Shown: piece after piece, positions 21,426-32,037 of the stretch | Layout of the letters: each line of letters starts with the position of its first letter | Position numbering within the stretch: the stretch's first letter is position 1 | DNA from: Oscheius dolichura | Lineage: Eukaryota > Nematoda > Chromadorea > Rhabditida > Rhabditidae | DNA: 64,000 nt | NCBI GenBank assembly: GCA_932521035.1 | Contig: OW051496.1 | Span: forward strand, 372,001 to 436,000 | Direction of reading: 5' to 3' | Notes under the pieces: generated by a model | Databases searched by the model: none | The model's input: the letters and a program-made list of their open reading frames with translations, nothing else | What the model was told of the DNA's origin: nothing | Made by a program: the position numbers and the translations under genes

Positions 21426-24400
21426 TTAGTTCTTTCCAATTTTAGGAACAGAGGAAATATCGGAGACGCAGTCTGTTCCCAGCCTACTGCTCTCCTCCTT
21501 CCTCTTGGTCTCTCGATAAATTAGCGCCATTCCTAGATATCTGTAATATCTGAAATTTCAGTCTACACATCCAGTTCTAGTTGTCCCCTTACAGTAGATA
21601 TTTCCAGCAGAGAAAAGAAGCAACCACGAATGAAAAGTAGGGAAGTTTTTCAACGATTCGGATCATTGTCCACAGCAGATCTTCGTCTGTGGTCCAGTAC
21701 GGATCATCGTAAATGGTTGTCCATTCAGAATAGGACAACCGACCGGCCAGGAATTGTCCGACTGTTATGGTTAAACCGTCGAGGTTCATTTCCTGGAAAA
21801 AGGATTAATTTAGAGGCAGTACAGTATGAAAATTCGATAATTACCTCCGATAAGATGTCAAAATGTAGAAATCCGCGGATTCTATTCATTGACATTTGAA
21901 GATACTGTAGTTTTTCTAAGTTTTGAAGAGAAGATTAAAGCTAACCAATACTATCAAGATAGTCGAAAGACGTCCGTTCCTTGTCTGATTCATCGTCTGC
22001 AGAATTGAAGCGGCAATGGTGAAAATGGTAAAAATAACATCACAATAGAGAGAAATTTCAGGAAAAGCCGCCTGAAAAGTTTCAGAGCTATGTCATAGGA
22101 GGCAACTTTTGATTCTAGGCGATGTACAACAATCAGACGTACCCCAATAACTTCTAACGGCATATCCTTTGCCAGAAGATCCACCGTACTCAAATCAGGT
22201 TCCCAAACGGATGCCATAAACCTCCTGTCGGGGATGGCAACTCGACGAGGAAGCCATATAGTGAAGTTTTCCTGGCCATCGATATTCTGAACGGACTACA
22301 GTAGGACAAAGAAGCCCCCTACCAATACAAAAGCCATGAAAGTAATTTCCGGATCTCCGTAGTGTGGCCTGAGGGTTCTAGTTGCGATTAGCAATTGGAA
22401 ATTGAAATAGAAGAAGGCAATAAATATTAAAATTGAAGCAAAAATGATGTAAAATAGAGAAAATCGAGGATTCCAGCGCTTCCAACTGGAATTTCCTCCA
22501 TTACCGTAATCCTCTACCTTACCGATAGGATAAAATAATGTCCGGATAGCAGAGAATCAAAATAATGAGACTAGTTTGACGGCAACCGGCCAGAAACCTA
22601 ATTACCAGCTGGGCAGAAGGGTGGAGAAGACTTTGGTTCGAAAATACGGAAAAGACATAAATCTCGGAGAACATGAAAGGTCCCGTTTCGTAGGTCCTCT
22701 AAATTTAAAGGATTTTAGAAACACGGTTCACTTGGCGCGTTACATGGTAGCCCGATCCTCTACACCCGTAAAATCTCGGCAGGAGGATCGTCATTACTCA
22801 AAAGAGGTACAAAACTATGGCGCCGAGACTTTACGGGTGCAGGAGATCGGACTACCGGGCCTGTTCACTTACCTGGTTAATTATCACCGCCTCTATGGCA
22901 CTCAATATCGTGATCAGGATTACTGTAGCTATGAAATATCGTGATTTTGGGAGAGAATTCTTCAATTGCCCAGTGAAGAGGGTAACAATGCAGCGTTTCC
23001 CAAAAACGAGACCAATGGCCACGAATATCGCTCCAGCCAGCCAGGCCTCTCCGACATAAGGGTCAGGACGGAGGGGAGTAAGCCCCAAATTATACTGATA
23101 GCCCATTCCTGGAAACCAGAAATATTACGGTAGCTTTGATTCAAACTCACGGCAATTATTCCCAAATTGGGGGAAATGCTCACAAGGATCCGGATTATTA
23201 TCAGGGAAATAGAGAGAATGGGTAAATTGAAGCTGAGATATGGGTCTTCGAGAGAACGGCTCGTTGACTTCTAGAGGACGGACAGGTTTTAGAGATGGCA
23301 GCGAGATGTTCTTTAGAAATCTACTCAATCCGATGGCAATTGGCTGGAGACCACGAGAAGTTTCAAAGTTAAAATTATCGCCATAACAGCCTTGAGAAGG
23401 AGAGCCAGTTTGATCTATAAAAATGTGGATATGCTAAATATTATTTTCTAGTTTCAAGGAGATATATCAAGCAACATATCAAGCAACATTTGCTTTTACC
23501 ATTATCTTTCTTGTATATATATATGTTAGGTACGGTCAAAACTCACAAGGATAAACGACTTCCAGATTAGAAAACATCACCAGTGAGGTGAAAAGATTGG
23601 GACCAATTTGTAAGACTCCAATTAGAAGAGTCAGATTCTTGAATTTCTTGAAAACTGGAAGATCGTCTGGATATGGGCCTATGAAAGCTATTTTATCCAT
23701 TTCTAGAAGAAAATACCCACCAGCGAGACAAATAAAACCAACAAATGTGGTACAATTTTCGGGAATATCCTCAAAAGTGTAGAACTCTTTGAACAGCTCC
23801 GGCCGGAAGCAGGGATCGTCCGTCTCACAGGCCCGGTACATTTTCCCGATGAATTGAGGATGCCGGGCGAGGAAGACCATTTCCTGGAGAAAAATAAGGG
23901 TATAGAAAGGAAAGATTCGAACCTTTTTACTGAAACATGCTTGCCCTTCGATGGTGTAGCTCTCCTCCCAGTAAGTCTCCCCATAAGTCATTTGATAGTC
24001 CTCAAATGAGAGGTAAATCTCTCCGGGACCCGTAACATTCTTTAGGGAATGGAATCCCATCGTGTGCAGATAAGGCTCCTGGACGTGGATGACGTTTTTC
24101 AGCTTTGCAGCTTTCGCTGAAAATAGAAATTGAATAAATGAATGCTTCTTCCGTACGAGGTCAAATTGACATTGCCAATTCTCCGGAAATCAATAAGTTT
24201 TTTTGTTACGATTATAAATAGCCTAATTGAAACAGAAAGCTGTCTAACTGTGGCGTTCCTTGGATTACCATAAAACTGCGAGTAGAGTACTGTTTACCTG
24301 CTGTTTTATCACAGATAACTTCTTCCAGCTTCGAAAAGAAGGACAGATTCCTCGAGCCGGTATAGCCCTTCACATGGATGCATCCCTCAATCCTCCTCAA

Positions 24401-24625
24401 TTTTTCAAAACTTCTATAAATCGCCCTCGTCTGGGAATTTGCACTTCTGTCCAGAATAAAGTGCCCTTTCACCGTTTCACAGCTCCTATTAGTATCCTTT
24501 TTCAGCCAAATACCGATAGGAACGTCAATTTGGCACGCTGTAAGTTCTATTCTTTGCCTAAAATTGGAAGGGAAACCTTCAGAACTGGTTGAAAATGGGA
24601 GAAGGAATAGAAGAAGTGGGAGCAT
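21426..24625 (-). CDS. L-domain multi-pass receptor, copy C (726 aa)
   Basis: Fourteen exons: 24625-24577, 24537-24298, 24116-23923, 23883-23721, 23678-23547, 23414-23151, 23108-22873, 22608-22523, 22485-22323, 22286-22143, 22071-21946, 21904-21845, 21792-21593, 21549-21426; 727 codons, all phases and splice sites consistent. Residues 1-16 are a signal peptide (MLPLLLFLLPFSTSS). L-domain 1 spans ~17-96 (CQIDVPIGIW, RIEGCIHV, FSKLEEVICD) and L-domain 2 ~205-258 (ENCTTFVG, FKNLTLLIGVLQIG, FSNLEVVYP). Membrane segments lie near 370-385, 405-426, 437-453, 462-482, 563-583, 588-604 and 663-690. The long loop after segment 4 carries an N-glycosylation site (ENFTIW) and would be outside; the C-tail YRETKRKEESSR would be inside. 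The L-domain fold is that of insulin/EGF receptor ectodomains. No kinase is present. Ligand unknown. This is the cleanest copy. Confidence 0.88.
22747..22860. mobile_element. CACCCGTAAAGTCTCGGC palindrome in intron 7 of copy C
   Basis: Arms GGTAGCCCGATCCTCTACAC and its complement near GATCGGACTACC enclose CCCGTAAAATCTCGGC / GCCGAGACTTTACGGG. It is in the same intron as the copy in gene B and belongs to the family also present at 40134-40254 and 61605-61711. Confidence 0.82.
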
Positions 24626-25398
24626 ACGCGGGCAATGTTTTGCTACATATCTTGAAGACAAGCAATCACACGTATCGATAATTAGATTGTCCCTCGGTGA
24701 CCAGTAGTAATAGCCAACTAATGAACTGACGGAAAATGCAAAGTTCAGTATCGTAAACGAGCAAATTACTGCCCTCTTTTTTTATTTATAAATACCTGCT
24801 GAAAATTATAAGAACAATTTAATAGGAACAACATAAATTCAATGTCAATTATCCAACTGGCATGGCTTCAATCTCGTAGACATACGACCTCCCGCCGTCA
24901 CAACCAACAGTCATACCTGTCTCCTCCTACCACCTCCCATTTCTGGCAGGGTTTGGATCAAACTTACGTTCTACCGTGAGAATACAGGCAAAGGTTAAAA
25001 AAGGCAGAAGAATAGCAGCAAGGGAGATTTGAAAGCAGCCATATTCACCTAGCGAAAGATTAGATGATCCGGGGGCCTCGGATCAAGTTCGAGAAACCGC
25101 CCAGGGTAAGATAGGCACGGGAGAAAAGGGCGCCTTCAATAAATAAGATTGGTTTGGTTGTCGCAGGCAGAAGGATGGATTTAGTACGACCTTTTCCATT
25201 TAAAATCCAATTATAGGGTCATCATAACACAAAACCTCCAGGGTTTCTCAGTTGGTATTTAAAATTTCTCCTATTTTTTGGGTACTGAAATGAAATCCCT
25301 TTTATCCGCTAAGTTCAACGCTTTTGTGAATATTTATTTTCTGAATTTTCTACAATATGCCCTCCATCCATTTTTATCAAGACTCGGAATAATTCACA
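24626..25398. other. Intergenic between receptor C and the second lectin
   Basis: No exon or repeat I can support. AATAAA for the lectin gene to the right lies near 25335. Confidence 0.5.
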
Positions 25399-26716
25399 TC
25401 ACCCTGAGATCTTACAGATGACATTACTCGGGAGGGTGCAGTCGCCATTATACCAGAAACCTTTAGGCGCATTTAGCCGTAGCTAAAAATAAAGTTAGCT
25501 GCTGTTTAATTGCCTTACAAGCAGGCAAAGGGAGTTGGGGAAGTTCTCCGGATAAGTAGGGGGATCCTGCCAATGAGTATAGACGAACTGAAAATAGAAT
25601 GACGGCGGATTATGGAGGGAGGAAGTTACCGGAGTACCATCAGTCCAGGACCAGGGGCCGGTGGGCACGGTAGCTGTTCCACCGATGTAATAAGTGCCGG
25701 TCATATATCCCATTCCTTCAACAATCGCTGGAAATTATGGATTTTTGAACGGTTTCCAGTTGAAAACCGAGATAGGCCAACATTCAACCTCACCGCACCC
25801 AAAAGCTCACCATATGCGCGCAGCGCTCGAATAATTTGACCTTGCTTATTTTTTTAATGTCTATCTTGTTCAGAATTTTATGGCGGACAAGCTGATATAG
25901 GTTATATTCCATAAGAATAAGAAATTGCCGAGATATAACCCAAAATAGCATTTTTGGGGTAAAAATCGCGTTTTTGCAGATATCTCAACGATTTCCTATT
26001 CTCATGGAATATAACCTACATCATCTTGCCCGCCATAAAATTCTAAACTAGATAGACATAAAAATAATACGGAAGGTCGAATTATTCGAGCGCGGCGCGC
26101 ATATGGTGAGTTTTTGGCCGCGAGGAGGTTGAATGTTCGCCCTAGGGAAACTGATTGTCGATTTTCGCGTTCGCCACAGGACCACTGCCATCGCTCCAAG
26201 GTCCCTGATGGTTCCGCTTTTAAAAATGTAGAACTTACCGATAATAGCGTCGTTTTCGGCCATATCCACAATAGAGGCGGGATGTGCCCCTGGGGCCACG
26301 TCTTGACAACTGGAGAGAGGAGTTCCTGTCCTTCCAACCACAAGATAACAATAATTATTGTAGATACTCCACGTGCCGTCTGGGCACACTGAAAATATAC
26401 CGCTAGGTACCTAAAAAGTACTGTAAATGGCCCAAAACATCCGCAAATCTATCATATTTATCCCTTTTCCCTCATTTTTTGTTTTTTTTCTTTCAAAGCC
26501 TACTTGGTTCGCGGGTAGTGGTCGAAGTTGAACTCATTGTTGATGTACTGGTGAATACCGTTGAGGTCGTACTCTCCGGTTCCCATTCGTCCGCATCCGC
26601 TGGGATTCTTACTAATTAGCAATAGAGCAGAAATACTTACGGTCAACAGTAGGAATACAGGTAAATGTGGAAGAAATAAAGAGAAAGAGGACGAAAAGAG
26701 ATATGACAGCAGCCAT
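25399..26716 (-). CDS. Secreted single-domain C-type lectin, 190 aa
   Basis: Exons are 26716-26641, 26599-26504, 26388-26239, 25727-25630, 25587-25519 and 25482-25399, 191 codons in frame. Signal peptide MAAVISLFVLFLFISSTFT, then CIPTVD as in the other lectin, then a Ser/Thr-rich linker (~residues 34-57). The lectin domain begins CPDGTWSIYNNYCYL and shows HPASI, WSWTDGTP, a conserved Trp in THWQDPP, FWYNGDC and VICKIS. No obvious EPN or QPD triplet is seen, so Ca-dependent sugar binding is not assured. The third intron (511 bp) contains a complete hairpin element. Exon number and phases equal those of the lectin at 7379-5960, so the two are duplicates now separated by the receptor array. Role by family: extracellular recognition, often in immunity or cuticle biology. 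Confidence 0.9.
25775..26142. mobile_element. Complete hairpin MITE in lectin intron 3
   Basis: Arms of about 160 bp are inverted copies: GGCCAACATTCAACCTCACC on the left and GGTTGAATGTTCGCC on the right. Inner parts ATATAACCCAAAATAG and GGAATATAACCTA also pair. TA is present next to both ends, which would suit a Tc1/mariner-type target site. It has no coding capacity. Relatives are at 6967-7153 (half) and 55517-55882. Confidence 0.82.
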
Positions 26717-29700
26717 AATGGATAGCAGAGGGGGGAAGATTAGAAACCAGCGATACCCCTATCAGGTTCCCGAAGCCGATAAGATCCTGGGGTCGCCCGC
26801 AAAAATGCATTCTTATTTCTTTGCCGTACATAGGGGAAGAGATCTTTATAGTCTGGTTCAAATGGTTAGGTTGCTACTCCCCGATGATATTTTTTTCGTT
26901 ATTTTTGGGTTTCTTCCAGGGAATAAAGGGACTGTCAGGGACCTTTTTTTCCGGTAGCGGGTCCCGAAGCGACTGAACTAACTAGCGTCCTCCATCTTTG
27001 GCGCGTTTTGGCGGAACACGAATTTTTGAATTTTTTTTCGTTTTTTGACAGTTTCTGAACGTTTATTGTGACACATTCCGTAAAAATATTACGAATTCGT
27101 ACAATTTCGATCGCGCGCCTACCGTAACCAAATAAGGTCCCTGACAGTCCCTTTAAATAAGATCCAAGGGACTTCAAGCGATCCTGCCTTGTGATTGTTT
27201 CTCATATTTGATTTTCAAGAAAACCGGCCTCAATTTTCGAGTTCACGGTAAGATTTTTATTAGCTGTTATCTGTATAACATCAGTAAGAGTTAATTTTAT
27301 CGAATTTTCTTAGTTTTAAAGCTTGTAACACTTCCAAATCGGCTGTTCCAACTTCACAGGTAGCGAATTTCTGTCTTGATGCTGCTGTTGACTGTATAAA
27401 TAACAAAGAAGCGTCCTTGTCAACCTGAAAAACATAAATATTAATCGGAAACTTTGCAAAAGGACAGTGGGAAAACTGCAAAAGGGCCGAAAATAATCTC
27501 TGCTCATTCCATCTCTCCAGTGGAAAAATATGTAAAGTTCATGTTTGCACTAGACTAGAGACGGCTTTTTATGGGCTTGCAATGTTTTGTTCCCAGTAAA
27601 AATAGAAAAGAACTGACAATAAATTGGTATTGTTTCTGTGGGGAAGGTAATTTAATTTGAGTTTCTAGAGGCTAATATATTCGCAGATTTTCTAGTTTCA
27701 TCCTTCACTACATTTTTGTATTATCAAAAGGAGTAAATATGAAAAAAATTAGAATAATGATGCTCTTTTTAGGGAATAGAAAAGTTTTTCATGTTTCAGG
27801 ATATCTTTATATTTCCATTCAACTATGACATTTTAGGCGCTTCAAAATCTTTCAAATAAGAAAAAAATACCGCAGAAAAGGTTCGACCGTGAATTTCAAG
27901 CATTAAAGAGTTCTACCTATGTTTTACCACAAAATTTTACCATAAATACTTTTCAAACCTTCTTTTGTATCATTAGCCCCCTTTAGGCTTGCGTTTTACT
28001 TCCTTTTTTCTTTGCTTCTGTTTTTTTGGTAACAAAAACCCAATGCAACCGACTGTCGAAATAACAAATCATCTCAGAAAAAAAAATTTTAGTTTGAAGA
28101 CCAGCAAATTATGCGCATGTTTCGGCGTACTTTTATAGGTTTAGATCTCCCAATTTTAGCATTGTTTCGCTTCCTCCCAAAAATATGAAAGTAAACATTA
28201 CCAATGCTATGTGAGCTGGATAAAATGGTGAGAACTTCAGAAACTCTAATACCACTTCCTTGGCTGCGGATAAATCCGTAATTTGCAGTGCTAAAGTCGT
28301 CAGCCGCGGGAGTTCAGCTCCATTAAACCGGTACTTCTTCCCCTCGAGCTGAAATCCGCTCTATTCAGCATAAAAAAGGATTTCCAACCTCAAAAGTACA
28401 GCCGCTATAATCCAATTTTCTTGGAATCCAGTCAGGAGCCCGGAATCTTTGATGGTTCAAAACCATCATCCATTGAAAGAAAAGGGGATTGGAAAAGGCC
28501 GGGTAGGGATTGAGAAACCATCGTTTTCGATTAATTTCCATCTCCATTTCGAGTAAAATTGACGGGGGAAGAGAGGATTTATCGACGATTGTACCAATTC
28601 TTGGCTGGAAAGGGAATTTAGGCTCAACAATTGGGGGAAATCACCTTCTCTTCGAGGAAGAGCTTCTTGTGGAGGAGAGGACGCTTCCTGATCCGGGGAA
28701 AACATTCCCTGATAAAAGTTTCAGCACAACGGCAGGTTAGAAGGAAGCGAAGCAGGGAGTCGTCCGAGAGCTGAAGGATAAAGTAACAAGTTGTTATATA
28801 TCATTGATACAATTGGACATAAAAATGTTTTAATTGACCTTTTAGAACATGGAAATGTATAAAAAGTGATAAACTAATTGTAAACATGATAGATTTTCAA
28901 CAGAAACAGTCTTTTATCCTACCGTAACCTGTCTAATAAGCGTTAGCTGCTATTTTTGTCCTCACTTGGACGTATCATTCATTAGTTAGTCTACTAAATA
29001 GCGTATTTTATCCTTTTTATGTAGCATAATTCTTTTATAAGAATACGAAAGTTTTACAAGACGGTTCATCCTCTGATTACGAACTTCGGTAATGGTTTTT
29101 TATTTAATTTTGGTCACTGGCTAATTCTAAAAGAGTCGTCACAATAAGGAGTTCTTCCTGTAGGGGTTTTATTCTACCGTAACCCTTTTACTTTTACTTT
29201 TTTGTCACTATTGGTTGCCATCACTACACCAGTTAGCTTACCCACCGCATTTTATAAATTTTGTGTAGTAGAATTTCTTTTTAATGAAAATTCCAGAGTT
29301 GATAGTAATCAATCCATTTGTTGGAAATTTAAATTTTAAATAAATAATTTAAAAAAAATTTAAAGAAAATGTGAAAAATCACGGAGCTAGGCTCGTAAAA
29401 AACTCAAAAAGGGGTTCTATCAAATTACGGAAGTAGGGCTTTAGTTGGAGAGGTTACGGTAGAATAAACATCCGTTGAAACTCATTTTTCCATCAAACTC
29501 CTACTTTTGACTGCATTCCGTAATTTTGTTTATTCTCTTGCACTTTACGGCTGTAATAAGAAGAAGGCAAGGGCCCAAAACCATTCGCCCGATAATCTAT
29601 TAATCTAGTTTTGAGCAAAATGTTCCCCCAGAGAAGACAAAAATCTTACGTTGTTGATAATTTGAAGCAGTAGATGGGCGGGAATTTGGGAGATGTCACA

Positions 29701-32037
29701 TTGTAGAGGAGACATGGCTCTCTTGACAAAGTCAGCTAGAAACTGTTTTAATTGTGAATAAAAGGAAGGAAAGTATCAAAGAGTCAATCAAGCTCAGCAA
29801 TGCCGGGAAATTCTGGATTTAAATAGTGTCCAGACCGGGTTGTGTTTACTCCCGGGCAGTTGTTGTAAAGCGGACTACACACCACAGCACAGGAGGAACA
29901 AATTGGGGGCAGCCAGAAAAGAGGGGTCTATTTTTGAAGGGGTGACACTGTCCCCGACAACAAGGAATAGGTCATAGAGCCTCTGGCTTATCAACGGTGT
30001 TTCTTTGCACCGGCTGAGAGGAGAGAATGAAAGGGGCAGCAAAGAGTTGGAAACTGTTGTCCGGGAGGGGAGGAAATAGAACGGCGACGATGCCGTCTCT
30101 GTTTAGACAAGTTTTGTGATTTGTGTGCAGAATGATTTGAAACGGAAAGGGCGGTATAATAGGGAGGTGGAAAGATGAAAGGGGAAGAGAAGAATGGGGG
30201 TTATTAGTCATGGAGCCGGATGTTTTACCAGGAGAATATAAAGAGGGGGTAATTATTACAGGGCAAATGACTTCTCGTTGACATTTCCGTTCTAGGAGTA
30301 CCGGGGAACCGTTCTTCTCATTAATTTCTCTGTACTTCTACCCAGGAAGTCATTAGTTCTGGAAGACAGTGCCCAAATATGAATAGAGACAAAAACTGTA
30401 AAAATACAAATAATTTCTAAAGTTTTGTGGAAGAGTTTTATTCGCGTTGGATGTAATTTGAATTACTAGAATCGACGGCTTTAGTTAGAAGAAAAATTTC
30501 ATTTCTTCCGCGAAACAAAATAACGTTCTGTGTTCTGTCTTTTTTCCTCTTTTCGATGGATTTGATTCAATGTTCCAATTCAACTATTTAGTCATATGTG
30601 GACGTCAAGTATTCAATTTGCCGTCCCATTGTTTACTCCCGAATAACCCGAAACTTCTTTTGTTTCGAGCCGCACATTTATTTTGGGTAAAACCAATCTT
30701 CCTTGCTCGTGGTTATGGTCTAGTCCATTTAGTGATTTTGCAAAACTTTCATAAATCCATATGTTTCAGTACCACCATTTATTTGTGTACCTGCGCTATG
30801 TACTCAATACAGTAAACTGAGAATTACGACGATAAAAGATCAATTGGAATAAACCCTTTCCCTCCCTCTCATCGTCTAAAATAAACGCAAAGCCTTTTTG
30901 CTGATGTTTTGATCCGCAACCAGCCGTTTCGACCCTTCGGCTGGACGTTGGCTGCGCCAACTGTGGTTTTACCTCGCGCTTGGAAGCCCCATCCGCTTTT
31001 CCCCTCTCCCCGTCCCTCCCTTTGTTCCACTCTCGCAGTCCCTTGCCCGCGTCCTCTTCTCCGCTTCCCGAACAGTCCTTCCTACCGAGTTGCTCTCTCC
31101 CCCGTCCTTGCGCGCTTTGCTACCTCACCGTCATACTCTTGGTGCGTCCTACCTTACCAATTTCCCCGTTGCAATTGATCAAAGGATAATCACTCGTAAG
31201 GGGAGCTGTCGTTTGTCTCTTCCTCCATTCTCACGTGCTCCTCAATTTCCTTCCCTTCCAAGTATCTTTCATTCCTCATCCACCCGCCCGCCCGCCCTGC
31301 TCTGACCTCGTCAGCGGTGTTATCATTTCCAACAACTGAAGTTAGGGCTAGATAGACAAAGCAAAAGACGCTGGCCGAAGGAGGAACCGAAACGTCGCCT
31401 TGCAGGGGTCGACAGGTCAAAACAGACGGACGCCATAGCTCTTTAGATAAAAGGGATCTTATAGAGATTGACAGTTTTTATTTGCTGGGAACTTTTGAAA
31501 GTATCGGATCATTTTACGTTCAATTAGCGATTTTGAATAACTTTTTTATACTGTAAGCTTTTAAAATCATTATGCTCCGGTTCTCTTATTTATTTACCCA
31601 TTCTCCTATATTACATTGTAGGATATCCATTGCGTCTAAATGAAATTACAGTTTCTGATTGCGATTCCATGTTTTAGGATTAGGTTAAAAATAACGAGAA
31701 AATGGCCCTCCAATGATTCTCAAACTCTCCCGGTACAAAGAACGGTATAAAAAAGGATTTGAGATCAATCGAGACTAATTATTTCCCCGTCCACTCACAT
31801 CCATAATAACCAGTTTCGTGCCCTCCGCCTGCTCTCACCCGGCTATACACACAACGACTGATAAGAGCATTGCCCTTCTAACGATTTGGCTCAATTTCTA
31901 CTATTCCCTGTTTCTTTTCCTCTTTAAATTGATTTTCCAAAAATTCAAACCACTAATAAGACAACAAACAGCCGAAAATCAATAATTCAGCCACCTTTCC
32001 ACTTGTGCTGGCAGTTGGGGCTGTTGACATTTCCATA
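26717..32037. other. 5.3-kb stretch without a supported gene
   Basis: One clear inverted-repeat element lies at 26924-27155. Elsewhere are AT-rich spacers, scattered CTACCGTAAC motifs and short open frames on both strands (for example 28705-28466 minus, 30909-31178 plus) with no recognisable domain or convincing splice context. The pyrimidine-rich block at 30980-31290 gives open frames by composition alone. Confidence 0.45.
26924..27155. mobile_element. Inverted-repeat element with TAAAGGGACTGTCAGGGACC ends
   Basis: The left end TAAAGGGACTGTCAGGGACC is matched in inverted form by GGTCCCTGACAGTCCCTTTA at the right end, spaced ~230 bp apart. Single ends of the same family occur near 8625 (CCCTGACAGTCCCTTTAAA) and in weaker form near 2990. 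No coding frame. Confidence 0.8.

Noticed and set aside
30909-31305. Overlapping plus-strand frames rich in Pro/Ser
   Set aside because: The region is a pyrimidine-rich block; open frames of this kind follow from composition.
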